DNA of 33,144 nucleotides, taken from NCBI GenBank assembly GCA_016184115.1, contig JACPDH010000006.1, positions 1 to 33,144 of the forward strand. The letters are read 5' to 3'. The translations under genes and the position numbers were made by a program. Positions 24,067-32,585 of the stretch are shown here, one piece after another. Below the pieces are notes generated by a model. The model was not told where the DNA came from. It worked only from the letters and a program-made list of their open reading frames with translations, and searched no databases. How positions within the stretch are numbered: the stretch's first letter is position 1; every line of letters begins with the position of its first letter. This DNA comes from Acidobacteriota bacterium (lineage in GTDB: Bacteria > Acidobacteriota > Thermoanaerobaculia > Gp7-AA8).

Positions 24067-24193
24067 CGGATGCTCCTCTACTACCTAACGCCCGGCATCC
24101 CCTGGCGAGTGAAGGCAGGGTTGAGTGTAACACCGAGCTTCGCCCTCGTTTCGTCTCCGGGCGTCCATCTCAGGACGTCCGCCTAATCTTCGC

Positions 24194-24955
24194 TCAACTC
24201 GTGGCGCCGGGTGGTTTGATGCGCTGATCGCGCGCGCCCCAGATCAGTAGCCAGACGCTCATCGGGAGCTCGCCGACGCCGAGGGCCATTGCGAACGGGA
24301 TGACCGCCCCGGCGGCCTGCGGCGCCACGATCGCCACGGCGGAAGCGAGCACGTATCCAAAGCCGGCGAGTAGCTCTGCGGCGCCGATCCATCGCGGAAT
24401 GAAGCCCGAGCGAATGGCCAGCACACCCCAAGGGAAGAGCCACAACCCCCAGAATACCTGCGCTACCTCGAGGCCACGGGCGTGCAGCCGGAAGAAGAGG
24501 TAGGCCAGCGCATCAACCTGCTCCTTCGAAAACGCCTGCAGGTAGGTGTCGCTCGTCGTCAGCGTCAGTGACGCGATCGTGAAGACGAGAGTGACCAGCT
24601 GAATCGGAACCGCCACCCACATCAGTACCGCCGTGACAGCCGCGAGCCTCCGGTCTACGTCCTCGAAGAGGCGATAGAGCGCGATCGCGACGAAGATGAT
24701 CAGGACGCAACTCCAGAGCTCGACCGCGAGGCCCATGCGCATCATTGTGGCCAGCTCGCGGATGCGGTCCGCGGTCGCCGACGCGTCGCCCGCAACGAAG
24801 AGCCGTCTGGGGATGTACAGCAGCGCGAAGGGCGCCCCAATGCAGGCGAGCAAATAGAGCACTCCCACACGACGCGCGCACGACTTTCGGGACTCCGATG
24901 GTTTCGTCAACTCGGTGGTCGGTGGATCGAAGCTATTGGTGTACGCCTGCGTCAT
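24194..24955 (-). CDS. DUF4386 integral membrane protein
   Basis: A 253-residue membrane protein of the DUF4386 family. About six hydrophobic segments can be seen, for example VGVLYLLACIGAPFALLYI, LWSCVLIIFVAIALYRLF and AVLMWVAVPIQLVTLVFTIA, with the family landmarks GDASATADRIR, EQVDALAYLFFRLHARG and SGFIPRWIGAAELLAGFGY. The function of the family is unknown. The start at ATG 24955 is supported by GAGGA seven bases upstream. A second, more distant member occurs at 28678-30276 as part of a fusion. Confidence 0.9.
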   Translation of the reverse strand: MTQAYTNSFDPPTTELTKPSESRKSCARRVGVLYLLACIGAPFALLYIPRRLFVAGDASATADRIRELATMMRMGLAVELWSCVLIIFVAIALYRLFEDVDRRLAAVTAVLMWVAVPIQLVTLVFTIASLTLTTSDTYLQAFSKEQVDALAYLFFRLHARGLEVAQVFWGLWLFPWGVLAIRSGFIPRWIGAAELLAGFGYVLASAVAIVAPQAAGAVIPFAMALGVGELPMSVWLLIWGARDQRIKPPGATS

Positions 24956-25109
24956 GTGATGATCCTCGCGTCCGGGTTGCGTGATGCGCACTCCCGATGG
25001 TGGCGATGATCGCGACGCGTGAGCGCGCTTCCAACGCTCCCGCGACGTACGGCGGAATCGGGCGCCCCGGCCGCCTCGGAGGCCGACGGACGGCGGCACA
25101 CATCTGGCA

Positions 25110-25262
25110 CCAATGGCCTGAACTGAGGGACGAAAGTCTCGAAGTTAGAACGTAGAACGATGAACGTTGAACCCAGAATCCCCGCCCGGGGCCTTTCTGG
25201 GTTCGAGCTTCATCGTTCGTCGTTCTAACTTCAGCCTTTCACTTTTAAGCTCAGGCCATTGG
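25110..25262. repeat. 153-bp giant inverted repeat (E1)
   Basis: Starts CCAATGGCCTGA and ends with its complement. About four fifths of ~68 positions per arm pair, including GAAGTTAGAACG, and a short CCCCG-CCCGGGG centre lies near 25186. The same unit, in inverse orientation and enlarged, is at 26041-26446. Confidence 0.87.
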
Positions 25263-25264
25263 AG

Positions 25265-25327
25265 CTAGCGGAAGCGGTGACCGTAGTTGCGGCTCACGGG
25301 AAACGTTAGGCTAAGCGGGCGCTCCTT
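25265..25327 (-). pseudogene. 3' remnant of a LytTR-type regulator gene
   Basis: The last ~20 codons before TAG (25265-25267) read LSLTFPVSRNYGHRFR, close to the end of the intact LytTR gene (TLPVSRSYVHLFRQM) at 26464. Both lie immediately beside a copy of the giant inverted repeat, so the repeat and the gene end appear duplicated together. The remainder to 25615 shows no gene. Confidence 0.6.
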
Positions 25328-25615
25328 CTTTTCGCAAATCGCGTCTGGTTCGGTGACTCTTCTGCCTTCTGCGTCCTCCCGGGTCCGCCTGCGCTCCGGC
25401 CATCCGGGCTGTCCGCCGTCTGTCGGGTCGAGGCGGCTACTCGTCGCGACACGATGGCTGCGCGCGCTTCGGATTCGCATCATTGAGCCGTAGTCGCGCT
25501 GGAGCAGTTCAGCCTCGGCGGCGATTACGACGGACGAGACGCGCTGCGCCCCTTCGATCGAAGCCTGCAAGTGGGAACGATCGAAACGACGCGGCACCCG
25601 AGGGGAGGAACGGAA

Positions 25616-26008
25616 ATGAAGATTCGAGATCTTGTCGTGCTGTTCGTGCTGGCATGCATCGGCTCATGCAGCAGCGCGGATCGCGTAATCACGAAGGGCA
25701 TGCCGATCCCCGCGGCTTCAAAGGTGATCCGTCTAACCGAGGTGATCGCGAATCCACACGAGCTCTCTGGGCGGACGATCGTCACTGAGGGTGTGGTGAA
25801 GAAGGTCTGCAGACTCAAGGGCTGTTGGATGGTCATCGCACCGATCGAAGGAGGCGAGGGCATCCGCGTGACGTTCGCGAAAGGCGGATTCACCGTCCCG
25901 AGAAACAGCGGCGGCAGACGAGCTCTCGTAATGGGCACGCTGAGGCTGAGAAGAGAAGGGACCGCGTTCGTCGCGTCCGGTGTGGAGCTTACGGGAGAGT
26001 CGAAGTGA
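25616..26008 (+). CDS. DUF4920-like lipoprotein
   Basis: A 130-residue protein. The N-terminus (MKIRDLVVLFVLACIGSCSS) is a lipoprotein signal with possible lipidation at Cys14 or Cys18. The mature part matches the DUF4920 pattern: ELSGRTIVTEGVVKKVCRLK, then GCWMVI (the C-x-x-x-GCW motif), IRVTFAKGGFTVP and VMGTLRLRREG. The family is an OB-like periplasmic domain of unknown function, perhaps redox or metal related because of its cysteines. GGGGAGGAA lies just upstream of ATG 25616. The gene stands alone between the two giant inverted repeats E1 and E2. Confidence 0.82.
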   Translation: MKIRDLVVLFVLACIGSCSSADRVITKGMPIPAASKVIRLTEVIANPHELSGRTIVTEGVVKKVCRLKGCWMVIAPIEGGEGIRVTFAKGGFTVPRNSGGRRALVMGTLRLRREGTAFVASGVELTGESK

Positions 26009-26040
26009 GGCAAGGGATCAGCGAAGCACGACACTAGTCC

Positions 26041-26446
26041 CCAATGGCGTGAACTTAAGAGAAGAGGCTGAAGTTAGAACCATGAACGATGAAGTTTGAA
26101 CCCAGGCCCCACCGGCGGTTGCCGACCACCGATGACCAAAGCGTGCGCGAGTTGTCATCTCGACGAGCCCATTCGACTCGCTTCGCTCGCTCAGGGCAGG
26201 CTCCGCGAGGAGGGATCTCTCGGTCTGGCACCCTCGCGCAACGTGCCACTTCGCCAGTGGCGAACGAGTCGTAACCTGAGAGGTCCCTCCTCGCGCTGCT
26301 CGTCGGGACGACATCCGGTCTCGGTATGGCGAACTGTCAGCGGCTTTCGCAGCAGAAGAGGGCCCCGGGCGGGGGTTTCTGGATTCAACATTCATCGTTC
26401 TGCGTTCTAACTTCGAGACCTTCGTCCCTAACTTCAGGCCAATTGG
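26041..26446. repeat. Giant inverted repeat (E2), inverse copy of E1 with an inserted palindrome
   Basis: The left arm (26041 to about 26105, CCAATGGCGTGAACTTAAGA and onward) and the right arm (about 26380-26446) pair with each other. The E2 right arm corresponds to the E1 left arm in reverse, so E1 and E2 are inverted copies. About 270 bp, including a second palindrome, occupies the centre of E2. Confidence 0.83.
26153..26313. repeat. Inner palindrome nested in E2
   Basis: TGTCATCTCGACGAGC and GCGAGGAGGGATCTCTC on the left pair with GCTCGTCGGGACGACA and GAGAGGTCCCTCCTCGC on the right. The left side also holds CGACTCGCTTCGCTCGCTCA, a motif often seen in dispersed intergenic repeats. Confidence 0.7.
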
Positions 26447-26463
26447 GCTCGCGCCCGGCCGTC

Positions 26464-27258
26464 TCACATCTGGCGGAATAGGTGAACGTAGGAGCGGCTC
26501 ACGGGAAGCGTTTCGCTCCGCCCTTTGAGCCGGATTTCCGCGGTCTCGTTGTCGTGGCGGATGACGTGCCGGATCGATCGCAGATTCACGACGATGGAGC
26601 GATGGACCTGCGCAAATCGTTCCGGATCGAGCTGAGCGGCCAGCTCCTTGAGTGGCGTACGTACGACGGCTTCGCGCGGTTCCGCGCCGTCGCGCCAGGC
26701 GACAATCGTGTACTTCGAGTCCGAGCGCAGGTAGTCGATGTCGTCGACGTGGATCATGCGCAGCGTATGGCCCGATTGGGCACGAATCCACTGGAGAAGT
26801 GGCTGCGCCTTCGTGGCACTCGCGCGCAGATTTTCGATCTGCGCGGCGAGCTCTCTGAGAAGCGGTTCGCTGTTCACCGCTGGCCGCGCGGACTCCAGGC
26901 GCTCCTTCAGCCGAGTCGCGGTTTCCGCGAGGCGCTCGCGCTCGACCGGCTTCACGAGGTAATCGAGCGCGCCGCGTGCGAACGCCTCCACGGCGTAGTC
27001 GTCGAACGCGGTGACGAAGACGAGGTGCGCGCGCCTTCCGATGTGGTGCGCAACATCGATGCCGGACCTGCTGGGCATCTGGACGTCGAGGAAGCAGACG
27101 TTCGGACGTTTCGCGTCGAACAGGTCGATCGCCTCCCGTCCATTGCGCGCCTCGGCGACCACTTCGAGCTCCGGCCAGACGCTGCCGAGCATACGCCGGA
27201 GCGACTCGCGAAGAAGCGGCTCGTCGTCCGCGATCAACGCCGTTGGGCGCGGTGTCAT
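26464..27258 (-). CDS. LytTR-family response regulator
   Basis: A 264-residue two-component regulator. The receiver domain (about 6-120) has the acidic pair Asp11 and Asp12, phospho-acceptor Asp58 in VCFLDVQMP, Thr83 and Lys103 (YLVKPV). The C-terminal LytTR DNA-binding domain (about 160-260) shows IDYLRSDSKYTIVAW, VVRTPLKELAAQL, FAQVHRSIVVNL and TLPVSRSYVHLF. It should activate or repress targets after phosphorylation by the adjacent kinase. GAGGAGGGG precedes ATG 27258. The gene overlaps the kinase gene by four bases. Its 3' end borders the palindrome E2. Confidence 0.96.
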   Translation of the reverse strand: MTPRPTALIADDEPLLRESLRRMLGSVWPELEVVAEARNGREAIDLFDAKRPNVCFLDVQMPSRSGIDVAHHIGRRAHLVFVTAFDDYAVEAFARGALDYLVKPVERERLAETATRLKERLESARPAVNSEPLLRELAAQIENLRASATKAQPLLQWIRAQSGHTLRMIHVDDIDYLRSDSKYTIVAWRDGAEPREAVVRTPLKELAAQLDPERFAQVHRSIVVNLRSIRHVIRHDNETAEIRLKGRSETLPVSRSYVHLFRQM

Positions 27259-28376
27259 CGGCGCCCCTCCTCGTTCGCTGGCAGGTCGAGCTCCGCGCGG
27301 ACGCCGTGCGGCTCGAGGGAGGAGATCCGAAGCGTCGCGCGCCCACCGTAGGCGAGCTCGAGCCGTTCGCGCAGCGTGGCGAGACCGGTTCCGGGACCCT
27401 TCGATGTCTCCTGCGCCTGGAACCCGAGCCCCGTGTCGCACACGCGAACCAGGCAACGCCCGGCTTGCAGCTCGACGTCGACGTCGATCCGGCCCCCATC
27501 CTCGCTTGGATCGATGCCGTGGCGCACCGCGTTCTCGACGAGCGTGAGTAGCGTCAGCGGCGGGCAGCGTAGATCGCTCGCCGCATCGTTGTCTCGAAGC
27601 GCGAATGTCAAGCGGTCGGGCATTCGCATCTGCATCAGCTCGAGGTACGCCGTGGCGAGTTGAATCTCGCGCCCGAGAGTCGAGACGGGCGCGTCGAGCC
27701 GAGGGACCGCCGCCCGCAGGTAGGCGACGAGACTGCGCAGCACGTCCGCCGCGCGCGGCGAGCCGGCGTCGACGAGCGCTTGCACGTTGGCCAGCGTGTT
27801 GAACAGAAAGTGAGGCGCCACCTGCCCCTGGAGGAGCTGCAAGCGAGCGTCGAGCGCCTGTCGCTCGAGCTGGCTTCGCTCGAGCTCGAAGGCGAGCGCC
27901 TGGTGCCGCGCGAACGCCTCGCGCTGTTGCAGTAGCGCGGCCAGCGCCGTCCACGGCGCGATGAGCACGCCGAAGAAAGTCAGCAGCATGAAGCCGTTCA
28001 TCCGCTCTCGGTCAAGCCAGAACGGCTCACCGCCTGGGCGAGTCGTGAGGGTGTAGATCACGAGCGTCGTCAGCGGCATTGCGATTCCGACGGAGACCAC
28101 TTGCAACACCCATCGCCGCAACCACGCGGGAAGCCGCCTCGGCCATTGTTCAAACAACCCGAAGACGAGCACGCCGGTCAGCGCCAGAACCGACGTCCGC
28201 ATCAGCAGCTTGTGCAGCCCGGACGTCCAGACGGGTCGCAGAAGAAGTCCGGCGAGCAGCGCGAGGCCTAACGCGACGCAGATGCGGCGCCAAGGTCTCG
28301 CCCGCATGCCGCCGGGCTCGAAGTCGCCCGCCGCGATCAAATTCATCGCGGCGAGGATACTGCGTTTCTCGTTCAT
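27255..28376 (-). CDS. LytS/YehU-family sensor histidine kinase
   Basis: A 373-residue membrane kinase. Four hydrophobic segments (about 31-49, 60-76, 89-111 and 127-149) form the sensor region, followed by a helical linker. The His-kinase domain has LQGQVAPHFLFNTL with His189 as the phosphorylation site, and a HATPase_c domain with TLVENAVRHG (Asn282) and DTGLGF (314-319) plus GTGLATLRERL. It passes phosphate to the LytTR regulator encoded after it. ATG 28376 is used; ATG 28346 is an in-frame alternative, and neither has a clear ribosome-binding site. The two genes form one operon. The signal sensed is unknown. Confidence 0.95.
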   Translation of the reverse strand: MNEKRSILAAMNLIAAGDFEPGGMRARPWRRICVALGLALLAGLLLRPVWTSGLHKLLMRTSVLALTGVLVFGLFEQWPRRLPAWLRRWVLQVVSVGIAMPLTTLVIYTLTTRPGGEPFWLDRERMNGFMLLTFFGVLIAPWTALAALLQQREAFARHQALAFELERSQLERQALDARLQLLQGQVAPHFLFNTLANVQALVDAGSPRAADVLRSLVAYLRAAVPRLDAPVSTLGREIQLATAYLELMQMRMPDRLTFALRDNDAASDLRCPPLTLLTLVENAVRHGIDPSEDGGRIDVDVELQAGRCLVRVCDTGLGFQAQETSKGPGTGLATLRERLELAYGGRATLRISSLEPHGVRAELDLPANEEGRR

Positions 28377-28677
28377 CGGGCTGGCGTGCTTCCCGCGATC
28401 GAAGCGATTCGGTGAGTCAGTGTCCCGACTCGCTACGCGCGAGGCGTCGTGCGTCGGAGTATCGGCCTTCGCGCGGGTGATGCCCTAGCGCCTGCGACGA
28501 ACGACCGGTTTTCATTCTCCAAGCGCGACGGAGGCAGACACACCGGGCCATCGAAGGCGCGATTCTCGCGAATCGGACGCCGCCACTCATCCTCGATAGA
28601 CGCCGTCGGTCCGTGCGGAAGAGCGATCCGTCGCGACGCGGTACACACGCGAAGGGGGGGGGCCGATACTCCGGTCC
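28377..28677. other. Divergent intergenic region
   Basis: 300 bp between the divergent kinase and DUF4386-TPR genes. No clear promoter boxes or genes are seen. A run of nine Gs lies at 28654-28662, 15 bases before ATG 28678. Confidence 0.5.
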
Positions 28678-30276
28678 ATGCCCGAACAACCTGCAACCGC
28701 ATCGCCCGGAGCTCTCGCCAGACTTTGCGGCGCGCTCTATCTCATCACGATCGCTCTTGGCTTGTACCGCGAGCTGTACGTCCGCGGACGGATCGTCGTG
28801 CCTGGAGACGTTTCTGCCACCGCTGCCAATCTCCGCTCGATGGAAGCTCTTTGGCGAAGCGGAGTCGCGGCCGAGCTCGTCATGGTGCTCTGCACGATCG
28901 TAATCGCGCTGCTCCTCTATCTGCTGCTCCGGCCCGCTGGCGGCGAGCTCGCGCTTCTCATGACCTTCTTCAATCTCGTTGCCATATCCGTCGAGGCAGC
29001 GTTCTCGATTCAGCTCGTTCAGGCGCTGTTCCCGATGGGGCGTGCGGCGTCGCTGAGGGCGTTCACGGCGGAACAGCTCGATGCGATGACGAGTCTCGCG
29101 CTCAAGTCGCACGCTCAAGGATTTGGCATCGCTCTCCTCTTTTTCGGACCGTTCTTCCTGATCGCCGGACGACTCATCTTCCGGTCGGGCTACTTCCCTC
29201 GAATCATCGGAGTGCTGTACCAGATCGCCGGCGTGGGATATCTCGTCAATGGCTTCTGTCAGATCCTGGCTCCGGCGGTCGCCAGCACGATCTTCGCCGT
29301 TGTGGCGATTCCGGTCTTCGTTGGTGAGGCGTCGTTTTGCGCCTGGCTCCTGTTGAAAGGCGTCGATCTCGAGCGATGGAAGGTGCGTGTGGGCGCGGCC
29401 CCGATGCGCGCCGCCACGGCTGCGATACTGGTGCTCGCAATCGCGCTTCCGATGTCCGCGCAACCGGCAGATGCCGTCGTCGTCGAGGCGAAGCGGCTGC
29501 TCGACACGAACCGGCCGGAAAGCGCGGTGAAACTACTCGAGAAGGCCGTCGCCGAAAACCCGAAGAGCGCCTTACGGCACTACTGGCTCGGGAGAGCGTA
29601 TGGTGCGACGGCCGGGAATGCGAATGCGTTCAGAATGATGTCGCTCGCACGAAACGCGCGCGACGCTTTCGAGCGTTCCGTCAATGAAGATCCGAACTTC
29701 GTCGACGCGCGCATGGCGCTCGTCGAGTTTTACCTGATGGCGCCAGGAGTGATGGGTGGTTCCGTCGACAAGGCTCGCGAGCAGGCCATGGAGATCCGCA
29801 AGCGCGACGCGCTCGAGGGACATCGGGCGTTCGCGAAGATTGCGGCGAAGAGCGACGACACTGGCTCCGCCCGCACGGAGCTTCTGGCGGCGATCCGCGA
29901 AAATCCAGGGTCGCCGAAGCCACGCTACTTCTACGGCGTGCACCTGATGGTCGATGAGAAGAATTACGGTGCGGCGGCCGAACAGTTCAACGCCGCGCTT
30001 GGGGTCGACGCGGGCTTCCTGCCCGCGTATTTCCAGATCGGTCACGTCGCCGCACTTTCGGGAACGAACCTCGCGGCGGGCGAAGAGGCGCTGCGAAGGT
30101 ACCTCACTGCGCGGCCTGCCGACGACGATCCACCGCTCCATCGCGCGCATTACTGGCTCGGAAAGATCTTCGAAAAGGCTGGGCGGAAAGGGGAGGCTCG
30201 CGCACAATACGAGGCCGCGTTGCGCCTCCGACCAGGCGACAAGAGCGTGAAGGAAGCTCTGAAGCGAGTTTCCTGA
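28678..30276 (+). CDS. DUF4386 membrane domain fused to a TPR protein
   Basis: A 532-residue frame. Residues 1 to about 235 are a DUF4386 membrane domain with about six hydrophobic segments ([78 protein letters not shown]). Residue 243 is a Met starting a typical signal peptide ([19 protein letters not shown]), followed by TPR-like helical repeats ([55 protein letters not shown]). This looks like two genes joined in frame: a DUF4386 protein and an exported TPR protein. ATG 28678 lies 15 bases after a G9 run that may serve as ribosome-binding site. The products could still be made separately from ATG 29404. Confidence 0.85.
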   Translation: MPEQPATASPGALARLCGALYLITIALGLYRELYVRGRIVVPGDVSATAANLRSMEALWRSGVAAELVMVLCTIVIALLLYLLLRPAGGELALLMTFFNLVAISVEAAFSIQLVQALFPMGRAASLRAFTAEQLDAMTSLALKSHAQGFGIALLFFGPFFLIAGRLIFRSGYFPRIIGVLYQIAGVGYLVNGFCQILAPAVASTIFAVVAIPVFVGEASFCAWLLLKGVDLERWKVRVGAAPMRAATAAILVLAIALPMSAQPADAVVVEAKRLLDTNRPESAVKLLEKAVAENPKSALRHYWLGRAYGATAGNANAFRMMSLARNARDAFERSVNEDPNFVDARMALVEFYLMAPGVMGGSVDKAREQAMEIRKRDALEGHRAFAKIAAKSDDTGSARTELLAAIRENPGSPKPRYFYGVHLMVDEKNYGAAAEQFNAALGVDAGFLPAYFQIGHVAALSGTNLAAGEEALRRYLTARPADDDPPLHRAHYWLGKIFEKAGRKGEARAQYEAALRLRPGDKSVKEALKRVS

Positions 30277-30323
30277 AGAGGCCACTGGCCGCCATCGTCC
30301 GCCCCATGGTAGATTCCGCGCCG

Positions 30324-31340
30324 ATGTCCGACGGCACTCTCCGCTATGACTGGACGCTCGCCGAGGTCGAGGCGATCTGCGATCTCCCGATCACCGAGCT
30401 GATTTTTCGCGCGCAGCTGGCGCATCGCCGATACTTTGCGGCCGATCGGGTTCAGGGCTCGGCGCTGCTGAGCATCAAGACGGGCGCGTGTCCCGAGGAT
30501 TGCACGTACTGCCCTCAGTCGGGGCATTACAAGACGGGACTGCAGCGCGAGGAGCTTCTCGACGTCGATGCGACGCTCTCCGTAGCGCGGCGTGCGAAGA
30601 ACCTCGGCGCAACGCGGTTCTGCATGGGCGCCGCCTGGCGTGAAGCGCCGCGAGGCGAGCAGTTCGTGCGCGTCCTCGCGATGGTTCGGGGCGTCCGAGA
30701 TCTCGGCATGGAGGCTTGCGCTACGTTAGGCATGCTCACGGACGAGCAGGCGGAGGCGCTGGCGGGTGCGGGACTCACCGCCTACAACCACAATCTCGAC
30801 ACATCGCCCGAGTTCTATGGCGAGATCATCACGACCCGCACGTATCAGGACCGGCTCGACACGCTCGCACGCGTGCGACGCGCGGGGATCTCAGTCTGCA
30901 GCGGCGGCATCGTCGGCATGGGCGAATCGAAACGCGACCGCCTGGAGCTGCTGCGGCAGCTCGCAACGCAGAATCCGCATCCGGAAAGCGTTCCGATCAA
31001 TATGCTCGTCCGCGTTGAAGGGACTCCGCTCGCGAACGCAGCACCGGTCGACGTCATCGACTACGTCCGGCTCATGGCGACGGCGCGAATCTTGATGCCC
31101 GCGTCGCTCGTTCGCCTCTCCGCGGGACGGCTCTCGCTCTCGGACGAGGGTCAGGCGCTCTGCTTTCTCGCGGGCGCGAACTCGATCTTCACGGGTGAAC
31201 GACTTCTCACGACTCCGAACCCCGGCGAGGACCACGACAACGCGCTCCTCGCCAGACTTGGGCTTCGCCTCATGGACGAGCCGTTCAACGGCGGCGACCC
31301 GGTGGGTGAGCGGCAGCCGCTCGCGACGCCCCTCGCCTGA
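30324..31340 (+). CDS. bioB: Biotin synthase
   Basis: A radical SAM enzyme that inserts sulfur into dethiobiotin to give biotin. From ATG 30324 it has 338 residues, close to the usual 320-350. The radical SAM cluster motif is [11 protein letters not shown] (Cys56, Cys60, Cys63). Further cysteines in [19 protein letters not shown] and [10 protein letters not shown] and the Arg in SLVRLSAGR ligate the 2Fe-2S cluster as in E. coli BioB. ATG 30306 is an in-frame alternative; 30324 is preferred because it matches the usual distance to the first cysteine. TAGATT at 30310-30315 could be a -10 box giving a very short leader. It heads a bioB-bioF-bioD cluster. Confidence 0.97.
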   Translation: MSDGTLRYDWTLAEVEAICDLPITELIFRAQLAHRRYFAADRVQGSALLSIKTGACPEDCTYCPQSGHYKTGLQREELLDVDATLSVARRAKNLGATRFCMGAAWREAPRGEQFVRVLAMVRGVRDLGMEACATLGMLTDEQAEALAGAGLTAYNHNLDTSPEFYGEIITTRTYQDRLDTLARVRRAGISVCSGGIVGMGESKRDRLELLRQLATQNPHPESVPINMLVRVEGTPLANAAPVDVIDYVRLMATARILMPASLVRLSAGRLSLSDEGQALCFLAGANSIFTGERLLTTPNPGEDHDNALLARLGLRLMDEPFNGGDPVGERQPLATPLA

Positions 31341-31349
31341 GCCCGCGCG

Positions 31350-32504
31350 ATGGCCGATTTCACGACGCCGGCCAGGCTCTCGGGCCGCATCGAGGCGAGA
31401 CTCCGCGAGATCGACGACGCGGGACTTCGCCGCACGCTCCGTCCGCCGCACGGAATCGATCTCTCGTCGAACGACTATCTCGGACTCGCGCGCGATCCGC
31501 GCGTCTGCAGCGCGTTGGCGGGCGCTGCAATGATCGAAGGCACCGGCTCGACCGGCTCGCGACTCCTGCGCGGCGACCGCCACTGCTTCGCTGCAGTCGA
31601 ACTGGCGTTCGCGCAATTCAAGAAGACTGCGAGCTCGCTCTATTTCAGCACCGGGTGGGCGGCGAACCTTTCCGTTCTGTCCGTTTACGCGGAAGCGGAC
31701 GATGTGATCTTCTCCGACGAGAAGAACCACGCGAGCCTCATCGACGGAATGCGGCTCTCCCGAGCGCGCCGCGTCGTGTATCGCCATGCGGACGTCGATC
31801 ACCTTCGCGAGCTTCTGAGCTCGGAACGATGCAAGGGTCAGAAGTTCGTCGTCACGGAGTCGCTTTTCAGTATGGATGGCGACGCTCCCGATCTCGAGGC
31901 AATCGCGGCGCTCTGTCGCGAGGAAGACGCAGCGCTCATCGTCGATGAAGCCCACGCCGTCGGAGTCTACGGCGCGCGGGGCAGTGGCATGATCGAAGAA
32001 TGCGGCGTCGAGTCTGGCGTTTTCCTCTCCGTCAATACCGCGGGCAAGGCTCTGGGTGTCGCTGGGGCGTTCGTCGCGGGAGATGTGCACGCGATCGACT
32101 ATCTCGTGCAACGTGCGCGTCCGTTCATCTTCTCGACGGCGCCGCCGCCGCCCGTCGCGGCCGCGATCGATGAGGCGCTTCGGATCGTCGAGGGCGAGCC
32201 GGCGCGGCGCGCGACTCTTCGCGCCAAGGCCCTGCGATTGCGCGCTCTCCTCGACGAGCACGCAACGCCTGCGCTTCCCGGCACTTCGCAGATTCTCGGA
32301 ATCGTCATCGGCGAGAACGAGGCGACGATGCGCGTCGCCGAAGAGCTGCAGCGGCGAGGGTTTGACGTGCGCGGCGTGCGGCCGCCGACGGTACCGCCGG
32401 GCACCTCGCGGCTTCGAGTCTCAGTGAACCTCGCGGTCAGCGACGCGGATCTCGAGCGGTTCGCGTCCGAATTGGGAAGCGTAAGGCGAGAATTGAATGC
32501 GTGA
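31350..32504 (+). CDS. bioF: 8-amino-7-oxononanoate synthase
   Basis: A PLP-dependent alpha-oxoamine synthase that condenses alanine with pimeloyl-ACP (or -CoA) in biotin synthesis. It has 384 residues, the normal size. Visible features are SSNDYLGLA (39-47), GTGSTGSRLLRG (64-75), NHASLIDGMRLS (126-137), DEAHAVGVYGARGSG (199-213, Asp199 and His202) and the PLP lysine Lys233 in NTAGKALGVAGAF. The position usually written TLGKA-FG is changed to TAGKALG, a mild variation. It begins nine bases after the bioB stop codon, so both are in one operon. Confidence 0.95.
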   Translation: MADFTTPARLSGRIEARLREIDDAGLRRTLRPPHGIDLSSNDYLGLARDPRVCSALAGAAMIEGTGSTGSRLLRGDRHCFAAVELAFAQFKKTASSLYFSTGWAANLSVLSVYAEADDVIFSDEKNHASLIDGMRLSRARRVVYRHADVDHLRELLSSERCKGQKFVVTESLFSMDGDAPDLEAIAALCREEDAALIVDEAHAVGVYGARGSGMIEECGVESGVFLSVNTAGKALGVAGAFVAGDVHAIDYLVQRARPFIFSTAPPPPVAAAIDEALRIVEGEPARRATLRAKALRLRALLDEHATPALPGTSQILGIVIGENEATMRVAEELQRRGFDVRGVRPPTVPPGTSRLRVSVNLAVSDADLERFASELGSVRRELNA

Positions 32505-32585
32505 AGACACGGGCAGTGCAGGGGCCTCGCCGGCCGGGTCGCAGGCGTCGCGCATGCATCGAGGCGCGATCGATAGGGTCATGTC

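Noticed and set aside
24080-24190. CTAACGCC and similar GTTAGGC/GCCTAAC strings as integron attC sites
   Set aside because: The strings occur alone in coding and non-coding DNA, without a paired partner at the right distance, and no integrase gene is in the window.
25110-25262. Giant inverted repeat E1 as an ordinary transcription terminator
   Set aside because: It is far too long, has no T-tract and recurs in inverse orientation at 26041-26446; a dispersed repeat is more likely, although it may stop transcription.
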